Below, piece after piece: positions 7,463 to 16,745 of a DNA stretch of 64,000 bases (the first letter of the stretch is position 1; every line of letters begins with the position of its first letter). The notes under the pieces are model-generated. The model was given only the letters and a program-made list of their open reading frames with translations, ran no database searches and was not told the DNA's origin. The stretch lies in the NCBI RefSeq assembly GCF_002000245.1, contig NZ_MTCM01000005.1, positions 186,001 through 250,000 on the forward strand. Direction: 5' to 3'. The translations under genes and the position numbers were made by a program. The DNA is from Sphingobacterium sp. CZ-UAM. Its GTDB lineage: Bacteria > Bacteroidota > Bacteroidia > Sphingobacteriales > Sphingobacteriaceae.

Positions 7463-10069
7463 TTAATTCTTTAGTAAACGCTGGATTTCATCCAGCTTCA
7501 TCAAGGCTTCCACAGGAGTCAACGAGTTAACATCAAGGTTATTCAACATATCGCGAATTTTATTTAAAACAGGATCATCAATAGAGAACATCTGCAATTG
7601 GTAGGCCTGTTTCTGAATCTTACGCATACTATCTTTGATCTGCTCCCCACCAGTACGCTCCTGTTCCAATCGTTTTAAAATCTGATTGGCACGGTTCAAT
7701 AATTTTGGTGGCATCCCCGCTAGCTTGGCAACATGGATACCAAAACTATGCTCGGATCCCCCCGGTACCAGTTTACGCAAAAAGATCACTTTATTATTGA
7801 CTTCCTTTACGGTTACATTATAATTTTTGATACGGTCAAGGGAAGTTGACAGCTCATTCAATTCATGGTAGTGTGTCGCAAAGAGGGTCTTTGCTTTAGC
7901 AGCAGGATGATTATGCAAATATTCTGCTATCGCCCAAGCGATTGAAATTCCATCATAAGTACTTGTTCCACGTCCAATTTCGTCCAAAAGGATCAAACTC
8001 CGATCAGAAAGATTGTTCATGATACTGGCCGTTTCGTTCATCTCCACCATAAATGTAGACTCTCCGGAAGACAAATTATCTGAAGCTCCTACACGGGTGA
8101 ATATCTTGTCCACCAAGCCTATTTTAGCTTCCTTGGCTGGGACAAAACAACCGATCTGCGCCATCAATACGATCAGGCCAGTCTGACGTAGCAGGGCCGA
8201 TTTACCCGCCATATTGGGGCCGGTAATAATAATGATCTGTTGCGCTTTCGGATCAAGATAAGTATCGTTGGTGATATAGTCCTCCCCTATGGGCAGATTC
8301 TTTTCGATCACAGGGTGCCGTCCGCCCTTGATATCCAAAATCTTACTATCGCTCACTTCAGGTTTGACGTAATAGTTTTTTTCGGCGACGATGGAAAAGT
8401 TGAGTAAAACATCCAACTTGGCAATAAGCTGTGCATTCAGCTGAATGGGTTTGATATATGCTGCAATCGCAACCAATAGCTCAGCATACAATCTATTTTC
8501 CAATGCCTGGATCTTTTCCTCCGCCCCAAGGATCTGCTCTTCATATTCTTTGAGTTCCTCTGTGATATATCTTTCGGCATTCACCAAAGTTTGCTTACGT
8601 ATCCACGTTGTTGGAACCTTATCTTTATGTGTATTGGTCACCTCAAGATAATAACCAAAGACATTGTTGAATGCGATTTTTAAAGATGGGATACCCGTCA
8701 GTTCAGCTTCCCTTTTTTGAATTTCCAGCAAATAGTCCTTACCCCCGAAAGAAATCTTACGAAGGCGATCCAGTTCAGCATCAACTCCCGCAGCGATTAC
8801 ATTACCTTTATTGATTGCAACTGGAGGTTCAGCCTGTATTTGTTGTTCTATTTGTTCCCTGATAGCAGCACAAGCATCCAATTGATCAGATATCACAGCC
8901 AGAGATTGCGCGTCCTTTCGGTCAGTCAATTCCTTCAGTTTTTCAATGGCATACAAGGCGCGTTTTAATTGCACGATCTCTCTTGGATTGGCCTTCTGGA
9001 GCCCAATTTTTGATATCAGTCGTTCTAGATCACCGACTTGCTTAATCTGACCAATCAAGTCGTCCCGCAGTTCACGGTTATTAAAAAAGAAATCCACAAC
9101 GTTCAAACGTTCCTGAATACCCTTTTTATCTTTCAACGGCATGACGATCCAACGCTTGAGTAGCCGTGCACCCATTGGACTTGCTGTTTGATCGAGGACA
9201 TCTGATAGCGTAACGGCATTCTCATTCATCGAACCGATCAGTTCCAGATTACGGATCGTAAATCGATCGAGCCACATAAACCGGTCCTCTTCGATCCGTG
9301 AAAGCGTAGAGATATGCTGTAGATTACGGTGTTCCGTCTCATTGAGGTAATGCAGTGCAACCCCAGCAGCAACGATTCCTGCAGTCATCCGGTCTACGCC
9401 AAAGCCTTTCAAGGAGGCAACTTCAAAATGCTTCAATAAAGCTTCGGTCGCATAGTCACCCGTATAAGGCCACTCATCCAAAAAATAAGTGTAATAATGT
9501 GCTCCGAATTGCTCGATAAAATCCTTGCTCTGTTTCTTTGGCAAAATGATCTCAGTCGGTTTGAAGCCCTGAAGTAATTTATCAATATAAGATGTGCTTC
9601 CCTGGGCAACCAGAAATTCACCCGTCGAAATATCCAAAAAAGCAATACCGATCTTATCCTTATCCGTAAAAATAGAAGCGAGATAGTTATTCGATTTCTG
9701 TTGAACAATATTATCATTGTAAGAGACACCCGGAGTAACCAATTCGGTAACACCACGTTTAACGATCGTCTTGGTTGTTTTGGGATCCTCCAGCTGATCA
9801 CAGATTGCTACCCGTTGACCTGCACGCACCAATTTAGGGAGATAAGTCTCCAAAGAGTGATGCGGGAACCCCGCTAAAGCTGTTTCAGATTCCGAACCAT
9901 TCCCCCGTTTGGTCAAAACGATACCCAAAATCTGAGCCGCTTTGATTGCATCCTCACCAAATGTCTCGTAAAAATCGCCAACACGGAACAACAATAACGC
10001 TCCAGGATACTTGATCTTGATCGCATTATACTGCTGCATTAACGGAGTTACTTTCTTTTCTTTTGCCAA
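7463..10069 (-). CDS. mutS: DNA mismatch repair protein MutS
   Basis: MutS recognises mismatches and starts methyl-independent mismatch repair with MutL. The 868-residue protein is full length. The N-terminal mismatch-binding domain has LLFRVGDFYETFGEDA, which includes the Phe-x-Glu wedge of MutS1. Connector, lever and clamp domains follow. The ATPase has Walker A TGPNMAGKS (about 615), the ESTFMVEM signature, Walker B LILLDEIGRGTSTYDG and the ATHYHEL switch. A helix-turn-helix dimerisation region closes the protein. It is a single-gene unit divergent from mtgA, with a candidate terminator behind it. Loss would raise slippage at repeats such as the one at 1687, but the gene looks intact. Confidence 0.98.
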   Translation of the reverse strand: MAKEKKVTPLMQQYNAIKIKYPGALLLFRVGDFYETFGEDAIKAAQILGIVLTKRGNGSESETALAGFPHHSLETYLPKLVRAGQRVAICDQLEDPKTTKTIVKRGVTELVTPGVSYNDNIVQQKSNNYLASIFTDKDKIGIAFLDISTGEFLVAQGSTSYIDKLLQGFKPTEIILPKKQSKDFIEQFGAHYYTYFLDEWPYTGDYATEALLKHFEVASLKGFGVDRMTAGIVAAGVALHYLNETEHRNLQHISTLSRIEEDRFMWLDRFTIRNLELIGSMNENAVTLSDVLDQTASPMGARLLKRWIVMPLKDKKGIQERLNVVDFFFNNRELRDDLIGQIKQVGDLERLISKIGLQKANPREIVQLKRALYAIEKLKELTDRKDAQSLAVISDQLDACAAIREQIEQQIQAEPPVAINKGNVIAAGVDAELDRLRKISFGGKDYLLEIQKREAELTGIPSLKIAFNNVFGYYLEVTNTHKDKVPTTWIRKQTLVNAERYITEELKEYEEQILGAEEKIQALENRLYAELLVAIAAYIKPIQLNAQLIAKLDVLLNFSIVAEKNYYVKPEVSDSKILDIKGGRHPVIEKNLPIGEDYITNDTYLDPKAQQIIIITGPNMAGKSALLRQTGLIVLMAQIGCFVPAKEAKIGLVDKIFTRVGASDNLSSGESTFMVEMNETASIMNNLSDRSLILLDEIGRGTSTYDGISIAWAIAEYLHNHPAAKAKTLFATHYHELNELSTSLDRIKNYNVTVKEVNNKVIFLRKLVPGGSEHSFGIHVAKLAGMPPKLLNRANQILKRLEQERTGGEQIKDSMRKIQKQAYQLQMFSIDDPVLNKIRDMLNNLDVNSLTPVEALMKLDEIQRLLKN

Positions 10070-10178
10070 CTTCTAAAATCAAATTTGTGAAGCGTAAAAA
10101 TAGGATAATATCGTCGCTTTGACAAACAATACCCACAACTTCTCTATAAAATCATTTCCATTAAACAAGAATATACAC

Positions 10179-10186
10179 TAAGTTTG
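10179..10186 (+). promoter_or_regulatory. -7 element of mtgA promoter
   Basis: TAAGTTTG fits the Bacteroidota -7 consensus and lies 19 bp before the mtgA start at 10206. No clear TTG sits at the -33 position; TTTC occurs there instead. Confidence 0.5.
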
Positions 10187-10205
10187 TATCCGAAAAAATT
10201 CAGTC

Positions 10206-10970
10206 ATGGCCATCAAGAGATCTGGTAAGCAAAATACAGCCAGCAAACAAAAAAATACCTTTAAGAAAGTTTCCTTCAATCCATTGAAGTCTATCAAATC
10301 ACCCATTCTCCGCATCATAAGCAGAGTAGTTCTTTATTTTATCGGTATAAGTCTTTTTTGGGTAATCAGCTTGCGCTTTATTAATCCGCCTATTACCTGG
10401 TTAATGATTCAACGTGGTTTTGAACTTAAGGAACAGGGCAAGGGATTTAAATTGGAAAAAAACTGGCTGAGCTACGACGAGCTTTCGGACAATTTAAAAC
10501 TGGCGGCCATTGCGGGGGAAGACGCCCACTTTATGACCCACTGGGGTTTTGACCTCAAAGGCATTCAAAATGCCATCAAGAAAAATGCACAGGGTAAAAA
10601 ACTCCGTGGCGGAAGCACAATCAGCCAACAGGTCGCTAAGAACGTCTTTCTATGGCCAGGGCGTTCCTGGTTAAGAAAAGGATTTGAGACTTACTTTACC
10701 GTTTTAATTGAAACATTCTGGAGCAAAAAACGTATTCTGGAAGTTTATCTCAATGTCATCGAAATGGGACAGGGAGTTTATGGCGCAGATGCAGCTGCAG
10801 CATACTACTTTAGCAAAAATGGAACTAACCTTTCCAAAAAACAGGCTGCACTGATTATTGCTATCTTACCGAACCCTCGTGCATGGGATGCCCGTAATCC
10901 TTCGTCTTATGTCAATAGAAGAGCAAATGCTATTGCAAAATATATGCATCATTATACCATTCCAGAATAG
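10206..10970 (+). CDS. mtgA: Monofunctional peptidoglycan glycosyltransferase
   Basis: MtgA polymerises lipid II into glycan strands at the periplasmic face of the inner membrane. The 254-residue protein has a basic cytoplasmic N-terminus, one membrane anchor (about 38-60) and a GT51 domain. The catalytic Glu motif is AAIAGEDAHFMTHWGFDL (about 100-117). The family blocks GGSTISQQVAKNVFLWP, KRILEVYLNVIEMGQGVYG and AAYYFSKNGTNLSKKQAALI follow. There is no transpeptidase domain, as expected for MtgA. It is a single gene ended by the bidirectional terminator at 11083-11125. Confidence 0.95.
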   Translation: MAIKRSGKQNTASKQKNTFKKVSFNPLKSIKSPILRIISRVVLYFIGISLFWVISLRFINPPITWLMIQRGFELKEQGKGFKLEKNWLSYDELSDNLKLAAIAGEDAHFMTHWGFDLKGIQNAIKKNAQGKKLRGGSTISQQVAKNVFLWPGRSWLRKGFETYFTVLIETFWSKKRILEVYLNVIEMGQGVYGADAAAAYYFSKNGTNLSKKQAALIIAILPNPRAWDARNPSSYVNRRANAIAKYMHHYTIPE

Positions 10971-11082
10971 GGACACAAGTATTTGATCGTTAAGATCAAT
11001 CATGGAACTTTTAGGAGCTAGTACGAGCAACAGAATCTGGACTATTAGCAGCTGTGGATACGGATTGTGATAGCTCGCTACA

Positions 11083-11125
11083 GTATAAAAAAAACGCCAT
11101 TGACGAAAAGGCGTTTTTTTTATAC
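11083..11125. terminator. Bidirectional terminator between mtgA and the respiratory operon
   Basis: GTATAAAAAAAACGCC pairs with GGCGTTTTTTTTATAC around an 11-nt loop. A-tracts and T-tracts on the two sides let it stop transcription from mtgA and from the leftward respiratory cluster, whose last gene stops at 11138. Confidence 0.85.
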
Positions 11126-11137
11126 ATGTTATTTGGG

Positions 11138-11593
11138 TTATGCAAATAATCTTTTGTGCCAGCTCTCCTTAAAAGGAACCACCCAAGCGCTATCCAATTG
11201 ATGCTCGTAAGTAATAGTATTATCAAACACAAGTGTGTTGTCATCGATTTCGCCCGCGGCCAGTAACTTTTCAAAACCCGAACGGTTGACGACTGCGACG
11301 CCACTCGTCGATTTATAGGCAAATTGCATGCGATCGAAGAGTTGTACCCCGTACTTTTCTTCTATACCCTTCAGAAACCGAACAGAGCTATCTACAGAAC
11401 AACCTGAAGCGGCAGCAACATCCTCGTCAACCTTTAGGATAATAAAAAGATGATCACGAAGCTCAGCTGAAGCAGACAAAGGTTTTCCATGGACTTTCCA
11501 TTGTTCAGCAAAAGCCGCTAATTCAGTCGAAATATGCTGGCTTTCCTGCGCAGTCAAAATACGATCAGCTTGATAAATCCAAATACGTTTCAT
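11138..11593 (-). CDS. Conserved protein of unknown function at end of the oxidase operon
   Basis: This 151-residue soluble protein begins MKRIWIYQADRILTAQE. It has no signal peptide, membrane segment or metal motif. I recall close relatives in other Bacteroidota that are sometimes labelled ABC transporter ATPase, but no Walker A or ABC signature is present here, so that label is unsupported. Its single cysteine is in AAASGCSVDSS. The C-terminus carries WVVPFKESWHKRLF. It is the last gene of the long minus-strand run, 24 bp after the DUF420 gene, and is probably cotranscribed with the oxidase genes. Confidence 0.7.
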   Translation of the reverse strand: MKRIWIYQADRILTAQESQHISTELAAFAEQWKVHGKPLSASAELRDHLFIILKVDEDVAAASGCSVDSSVRFLKGIEEKYGVQLFDRMQFAYKSTSGVAVVNRSGFEKLLAAGEIDDNTLVFDNTITYEHQLDSAWVVPFKESWHKRLFA

Positions 11594-11617
11594 AAGTACA
11601 CTCCTTTCCTTTTTAAA

Positions 11618-12163
11618 TTAACCGATATAATAAGGTGAAATCATCAAATAGACGATAACGCCTGTCACAGCCACATAAAGCCACATCGGGTAAGTGATCC
11701 GTGCCAACTTTTTGTGTCGCGCATAAGATCCCGAGATACCTCTTACAAAAGTAAAAAGTACAAAAGGAATAATGATAATTGAAAGTAAGATATGTGTGAT
11801 CAATATAAAGAAATAGATTGGCCGCAAAATCCCCTCACCCCCATATTTTGTTTCGATCGAAGTCATGTGATAAGCGACATACATCGCCAAGAAAGCCAGG
11901 GAACAGGCAATGCAACATTTAATCAAACGCTCATGCAATGTTTTGTTCCCTTTTTTTATTGCGGCTACTGCGCAGAACAACAAAATTGCAGTGAGACCAT
12001 TGATTGTTGCATAAATAGGTGGTAAAAAAGTCAATGGCTTCACATCGTAACCTAATTTTTGCAGGTTAACGGTAAACAATACGGCCACCACGACTGGTAT
12101 CACGATTGACAATATCCAAATCCACGTACTGTATTTTTTTTCTTTGATTAGGCTATCTTCCAT
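11618..12163 (-). CDS. DUF420 / CtaM-like membrane protein
   Basis: This 181-residue inner-membrane protein has about five hydrophobic helices, the DUF420 architecture. Histidines in the membrane region (KTLHERLIKCC, YVAYHMTS, ITHILLSII, YARHKKLARITYP) match the conserved His pattern of the family. The DUF420 protein CtaM of staphylococci is needed for a functional aa3-type quinol oxidase, probably in heme handling; a similar role here is inferred. It follows the SCO-like gene by 8 bp and lies inside the oxidase gene run, which supports an assembly role. Confidence 0.85.
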   Translation of the reverse strand: MEDSLIKEKKYSTWIWILSIVIPVVVAVLFTVNLQKLGYDVKPLTFLPPIYATINGLTAILLFCAVAAIKKGNKTLHERLIKCCIACSLAFLAMYVAYHMTSIETKYGGEGILRPIYFFILITHILLSIIIIPFVLFTFVRGISGSYARHKKLARITYPMWLYVAVTGVIVYLMISPYYIG

Positions 12164-12171
12164 GTTTTTAA

Positions 12172-12900
12172 CTATCTCTTTTGTTCTATCTTAGCCGGAT
12201 GATTTCGAATCTCCTCCACCAACAATAATTTAATTTCATCTTCCAAACGATCAATATCCGTTTTGACATTGATATCATAGATACCCCTGATCCGTCCCTT
12301 GGTATCAAGTAAAAGATAATTGGATCCAATGATAAAAGGTTTCGCTTTGTCGTTATTTGCGATGGCATCCTGCAATAAACTCTCTTTGGCAAATTTAAAG
12401 ATATCAACGGAAGGATCTGTCACAAAAAACCAAGATTTGGTCCAAGGTTTGTAAACTTTGGCATATTTTGCTAAGACCTCCGGCGTATCGTATGTCGTAT
12501 CAACTGTAATGGAATACAACTTGACCTTTTTATTCTGAATAAAACGATTGGCAATCTGATCTAATCGTTTAATCATGGTTCGCGACAAGGACGCGTCCCG
12601 CGAATACATCAGATGAACGACCGAAAGTGTCGTATCATTATCCAATAGCTTCACCGGCTTCTCATCATAATTAACGAAATCGACCGAAGGAACAGTATGA
12701 TAGATGGTATCAGGAATATCTCGTCCCCATTTGCGATGTGTTGTCCCCGGAACTTCCTTCTTGCCAAAAATAGGTAGGGAAACGTAGCTATTGGAACCAC
12801 TTTTATTTAGTATAAAATATAAAAATCCTGGCAGTAAAAGAATTACTGCCAGGATCAATATAGTTTTAATACCTTTCTTTTGTCCAGTATTATTATCCAT
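12172..12900 (-). CDS. SCO1/SenC-like protein lacking copper ligands
   Basis: This 242-residue protein has an N-terminal membrane anchor (about 12-32) and a periplasmic thioredoxin-like domain. Position in the operon and overall layout fit SCO, which delivers copper to the CuA site of oxidase subunit II. The normal CxxxC motif is replaced by LMYSRDASLSRTM (about 98-110), and the protein has no cysteine at all. The conserved distal His is also not seen; FIIGSNYLLLDTKGRIRGIY occupies that region. It therefore cannot bind copper in the known way. It may be a structural or regulatory derivative. The gene is uninterrupted and sits between subunit IV and DUF420. Confidence 0.8.
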   Translation of the reverse strand: MDNNTGQKKGIKTILILAVILLLPGFLYFILNKSGSNSYVSLPIFGKKEVPGTTHRKWGRDIPDTIYHTVPSVDFVNYDEKPVKLLDNDTTLSVVHLMYSRDASLSRTMIKRLDQIANRFIQNKKVKLYSITVDTTYDTPEVLAKYAKVYKPWTKSWFFVTDPSVDIFKFAKESLLQDAIANNDKAKPFIIGSNYLLLDTKGRIRGIYDINVKTDIDRLEDEIKLLLVEEIRNHPAKIEQKR

Positions 12901-12912
12901 TATTCACTTTAT

Positions 12913-13290
12913 CTATTTGTTTGGAAACAATTGATGCTCCTGAAAAGCACCTGCCAAGAAACCACCCTCAACCAACATCAGGACGATAAAATAAATAATA
13001 AAAATAAAGACGATTGATACGGTAACAATGAAACTCGATTTTTCGAATTTCAAGTGCATAAAGAATGCAACGATATAATATGCTTTAACTAAAGTTAAAA
13101 CAATATAAATAGTATTTACCAATGCACCTTTGGCCAAAATCTGCCAGTGGTGAACAAAACCCAACGCAATTAAGAACTCTAGACAAGTAAGCGCCAAAAG
13201 TACGCCAAATACTCTCCAGATGGCTTTCTTATCCATCCCACCTTCGTGAGCATGCTCTCCGTGAGCGATATTATCTTGATATTGTGACAT
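12913..13290 (-). CDS. Cytochrome c oxidase subunit IV (CtaF type)
   Basis: This 125-residue small oxidase subunit has three hydrophobic helices (about 25-47, 55-77 and 88-110), the bacterial subunit IV (COX4_pro) pattern. The N-terminus is His-rich and soluble. Conserved AFFMHLKFEKSS lies between helices 2 and 3. Such subunits stabilise the catalytic core. The gene follows the larger subunit III gene by 27 bp, in the standard order for Bacteroidota. Confidence 0.85.
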   Translation of the reverse strand: MSQYQDNIAHGEHAHEGGMDKKAIWRVFGVLLALTCLEFLIALGFVHHWQILAKGALVNTIYIVLTLVKAYYIVAFFMHLKFEKSSFIVTVSIVFIFIIYFIVLMLVEGGFLAGAFQEHQLFPNK

Positions 13291-13317
13291 AGCGATCTAA
13301 AATTATTAATTCAGTGA

Positions 13318-14052
13318 TTAGATTAAGTAGAAGAATGTAAATACGAATACCCACACCAAATCCACAAAGTGCCAATATAAACCTACTTTTTCAATCATTA
13401 AGTAAGAACCACGATTTTCGAACGTATTGTTTAACGTCATGAAAAGAACAATGATATTCAAAATAATACCAACTGTAACGTGGAAACCGTGGAAACCTGT
13501 AATCGTAAAGAACAAGTTTGCAAATTGCAACGCCGAAGTATAGGAAATATCATGTGTAAAGTAAGGTAACAGTGCCGTCTTAATTGCATCACCTTCTAAA
13601 CCTGTCGCTGGGTTTTTACCAAACCAGAATCCCATGTGGTGTAAGTGAGTCCACTCTATAGCCTGACAGCCAACGAAACAGATACCACCCAAAATCGTCC
13701 ACAACATCCACTTTACAACCTCATTTTTTTGATTGCGGTGTCCAGCTTCTACAGCCAATACCATTGTCACTGAAGACATAATCAAAATAAAGGTCATCAA
13801 ACCTACGAATACCAAAGGTTGACCATGCTCCGCAATACCCGGGATAGATTGGAAAATCTTATCAGGATCAGGCCATGTTGGGTGAGAAAAGCGTTGTGCG
13901 CCGTAATAAACCAAAAATGCAGAAAATGTGAAGGCATCCCCTACCAAGAAAAACCACATCATGATTTTTCCATACTCTAAGTTCCAAGGTGATTTTCCAC
14001 CATTCCATGGACCAGTTTTTACCTTATCCAATTGCGATACTGTTGTACTCAT
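13318..14052 (-). CDS. ctaE: Cytochrome c oxidase subunit III (larger paralogue)
   Basis: This 244-residue integral membrane subunit is of the heme-copper oxidase subunit III family. About six to seven helices are visible. Family hallmarks are GFHGFHVTVGIILN and the C-terminal YWHFVDLVWVFVFTFFYL, which holds the conserved His-Asp-x-Val-Trp. The N-terminal MWFFLVGDAFTFSAFLVYYG is typical of Bacteroidota forms. Subunit III helps keep proton uptake active and protects subunit I from turnover damage. It is preceded by a second, shorter subunit III gene; Bacteroidota oxidase operons commonly carry both. Confidence 0.93.
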   Translation of the reverse strand: MSTTVSQLDKVKTGPWNGGKSPWNLEYGKIMMWFFLVGDAFTFSAFLVYYGAQRFSHPTWPDPDKIFQSIPGIAEHGQPLVFVGLMTFILIMSSVTMVLAVEAGHRNQKNEVVKWMLWTILGGICFVGCQAIEWTHLHHMGFWFGKNPATGLEGDAIKTALLPYFTHDISYTSALQFANLFFTITGFHGFHVTVGIILNIIVLFMTLNNTFENRGSYLMIEKVGLYWHFVDLVWVFVFTFFYLI

Positions 14053-14061
14053 TGTTTACTA

Positions 14062-14643
14062 TTATTGATTCAAAAGTAAGAAAACATATATATAAATCCA
14101 TAAAAGATCGAGAAAATGCCAAAAAATACTGGCAAGATCCATGCGGAAAAGATTGCCGTCCTTAGAAAGCTTATTCGCTCCTATAATCGCGCCAATCAAA
14201 ACGATCAAACCCGCAATAATATGCGCCAAGTGCATTCCTGTAAAAATGTAGATAAAAGATTGAGACGCATTGTTATTCACAAAATAAACACCTCGTTCTG
14301 TTAACACATTCCAGGCATGTACCTGTAATGCAAAAAACACGATACCCAAAACGAAAGTTACCACTAATAATAACTTCTGTTTGGATGAATCACCATTTTT
14401 AGCCGCTTTATGCGCTAAAAACATCGCAAGACTGCTCACCACGATCACGATTGTGCTATACACAAACGTATCTGGCAACAAGGTCTTGATTCCCTTGTCC
14501 ACACCACTTGCCGTATATACAATGAAACCACTGGATAAGGCAGCAAACATCATGAACATCCCCAACATACCCAACCAAAGGTTGAATTTCTGGGCTTTTC
14601 TCTGTACTAACTTCTCGTCAGTTTGTGCTTTTATATCTAACAT
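14062..14643 (-). CDS. Cytochrome c oxidase subunit III (shorter paralogue)
   Basis: This 193-residue paralogue of the following gene has five helices. It ends with FWHFLDLLWIYIYVFLLL, the same His-Leu-Asp-Leu-x-Trp motif as subunit III, and contains GMHLAHIIAGLIVLIGA. It lacks the longer N-terminal helical pair of the larger paralogue. The ATG overlaps the stop of the upstream heme O synthase gene by one base (TAATG), so the two are translationally coupled. Both paralogues probably sit in the same oxidase, but this is inferred from gene order. Confidence 0.9.
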   Translation of the reverse strand: MLDIKAQTDEKLVQRKAQKFNLWLGMLGMFMMFAALSSGFIVYTASGVDKGIKTLLPDTFVYSTIVIVVSSLAMFLAHKAAKNGDSSKQKLLLVVTFVLGIVFFALQVHAWNVLTERGVYFVNNNASQSFIYIFTGMHLAHIIAGLIVLIGAIIGANKLSKDGNLFRMDLASIFWHFLDLLWIYIYVFLLLNQ

Positions 14644-15548
14644 TATTTCAAAGGAATAAAGTTAAGCAATAATACGAGTTGTGTAACCGGCAGATAGATG
14701 AATGACGTAAACATCACTTTCTTTGCCGAAGGAATATCACAATTCTTAAACAGCAAATAGCCATAATACCCAAACATCAGTCCACCTATGACGGACACTA
14801 TCGTAAACCAAATTCCACCAAAGCCAAAGTAATAAGGTATAAATCCTGCAGGGATCATTAACAATCCTGTAATGAATACCATAAAGGCCGATATCTTATC
14901 CCGTTTTGTAGTCGGCAACAACCTAAAACCAGCCAATTTATAGTCATCATCCACAACCCAGGCGATTGCCCAGAAATGCGGAAACTGCCATAAAAACTGA
15001 ATCGCGAACAAAACAAAGGGAATAATAATAATTGCGGCTTCGTTGTGTCCACTGTAATAGGCCAGATCATCCTGTGAAAAGGCCGCATAATAACCAATCA
15101 ATGGTGGAAATGCGCCCGGGAATGCTCCTACAAACACGGCTATTGGTGATTTTCTTTTTAAAGGGGTATAGATAAACGCATAAAGAAGGATACAAAAAAC
15201 CGACAGTAAGCCAGCGACAAAATTTAAGCGAACCAACACCAAAGTACCTAAGATGCCCATAAAGACACTTAATACCAAAGCTTGACCTGTTGTCATCCGA
15301 CCCGAAGGTAGCGGTCTATCTTCTGTACGTTTCATCAATTTATCCAGATCTTTTTCGATAATTTCGTTAAAACCATTGGCAGAACCTGTTACCAGAAAAC
15401 CACCCACAGTCAACAATAACCAATTGACCCAGAAAATTTCACCCTGTTGTTTTGATCCTATCAGAAAAGCAATTGAGGCGGAAAATACCACCGTCAACGT
15501 AAGTCTTAACTTAACCAGCTTTTTAAAATCTGAAATAAATTCTTTCAT
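14643..15548 (-). CDS. ctaB: Protoheme IX farnesyltransferase (heme O synthase)
   Basis: CtaB attaches a farnesyl group to heme B, giving heme O, in the inner membrane. The 301-residue UbiA-family protein has the first Asp-rich motif in NGFNEIIEKDLDKLMKRTED followed by RPLPSG. The second conserved loop includes VDDDYKLAGFRLLP and TKRDKIS. About eight to nine helices are present. I chose the Met at 15548 (MKEFISDFKKLVKLRLTLT), which matches the family N-terminus; the frame is open to 15587. It lies after heme A synthase, the next enzyme of the pathway, in the oxidase operon. Confidence 0.95.
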   Translation of the reverse strand: MKEFISDFKKLVKLRLTLTVVFSASIAFLIGSKQQGEIFWVNWLLLTVGGFLVTGSANGFNEIIEKDLDKLMKRTEDRPLPSGRMTTGQALVLSVFMGILGTLVLVRLNFVAGLLSVFCILLYAFIYTPLKRKSPIAVFVGAFPGAFPPLIGYYAAFSQDDLAYYSGHNEAAIIIIPFVLFAIQFLWQFPHFWAIAWVVDDDYKLAGFRLLPTTKRDKISAFMVFITGLLMIPAGFIPYYFGFGGIWFTIVSVIGGLMFGYYGYLLFKNCDIPSAKKVMFTSFIYLPVTQLVLLLNFIPLK

Positions 15549-15621
15549 AATTAAAAGAGACCTCCTACTACCAGTGTATTCAAACACATAGTTTTTAACA
15601 TAAACATCTCGAATTTCAAAA

Positions 15622-16665
15622 TTAATGCCTTTGCTTATTCAACAGTAACAACAGGTAAAATTGAGCACCAAATAAAAGTGTCCCAACCACCAGATGCGTA
15701 GTCTGCGCAAATGCAGGTATTGCAAATCGAGCTAAGATAATTCCTGATAGCATTTGGATACCCACGAGGATCAATGTGATTAAAGCAAATTTAAATTGCT
15801 TAGACCCCGTATTGAAACTTGTGCGGACCAAAAAGAATAATACAATAACTAAAATCAAAGAACAATATGCCAACCATCGATGTACTTCGAATTGTTGGCC
15901 AATAGCTGTTATAAATTCGGCGCGGGCAACGTTGGAACCAGTCAATAGATCAACTTCCTCCCGAACGCCAGTACCGACGATCACCTGCGTTAGCATCAAC
16001 AAAATGGAGATCAACGCAAGACCTTTTAATATACTTAAAGAACGATTAACCAATATGGTCTTGTCACGCAACGTAACCGCTTTAAAGTAGGTATATATAC
16101 TGATACAAACAATCACAAGCGCCAAGAGCATATGTACAGTGATAATCCAGGGCATTAGATTGGTCGATACAACGATCGAACCCAACCAGGCCTGAACGAC
16201 CACAACAAAAAGATTAACCACTGACCAAACAACGATCGAACTTTTTGATTTTATATATGTGAAAGAATAAACTGCAGTAAACAATAAACAGAATCCAGAA
16301 ATAACACCTACCAATCGATTGATATACTCCGTCCAGGTTTTTGCGACATTAAATTCCTCATGTTGCAAAATACTTTTGTCTGTCCGGAGCTTGTAAGCCA
16401 TTTCCTTATCACCAAAAAATTCTACAATCTTGGCGAAACGTTCATTCTTCTTTGCTCTCCCTTCAATATAATGTTGTTCGTATCCCTGTGGTAATTGAGA
16501 AATATCAGTGGGTGGAATAATACGGTTAAAACATTTCGGCCAGTCTGGACAGCCCATCCCTGAACCTGTACTCCGCACAACACCCCCAGCAATAATGACC
16601 ATAAACAATACGATAATCGTAATAAAATTGGTCTTTATAAATCGCTTTTCAGCTGCTGGAAACAT
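15622..16665 (-). CDS. ctaA: Heme A synthase (CtaA/COX15)
   Basis: This enzyme oxidises the C8 methyl of heme O to a formyl group, giving heme A for the oxidase. The 347-residue eight-helix membrane protein shows VVRSTGSGMGCPDWPKCFN near the N-terminus (about 29-47) with the conserved cysteine pair. TWTEYINRLVG (about 110) contains the catalytic Glu-x-x-x-Arg. Heme-ligand histidines lie in ITVHMLLALV, FEVHRWLAYCS and TTHLVVGTLL. It sits between oxidase subunit I and ctaB in the operon, with an 80-bp gap to subunit I. Confidence 0.94.
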   Translation of the reverse strand: MFPAAEKRFIKTNFITIIVLFMVIIAGGVVRSTGSGMGCPDWPKCFNRIIPPTDISQLPQGYEQHYIEGRAKKNERFAKIVEFFGDKEMAYKLRTDKSILQHEEFNVAKTWTEYINRLVGVISGFCLLFTAVYSFTYIKSKSSIVVWSVVNLFVVVVQAWLGSIVVSTNLMPWIITVHMLLALVIVCISIYTYFKAVTLRDKTILVNRSLSILKGLALISILLMLTQVIVGTGVREEVDLLTGSNVARAEFITAIGQQFEVHRWLAYCSLILVIVLFFLVRTSFNTGSKQFKFALITLILVGIQMLSGIILARFAIPAFAQTTHLVVGTLLFGAQFYLLLLLNKQRH

Positions 16666-16745
16666 AATACAACCCCTACCTCTTAAAATACAAACTTGTA
16701 TAAAATAGAGTAGGTACCGGCCCTACTCTATTCTATTAAATCTTT

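Noticed and set aside
11138..11593. ABC transporter ATPase label for the small protein
   Set aside because: No Walker A, Walker B or ABC signature motif is present.
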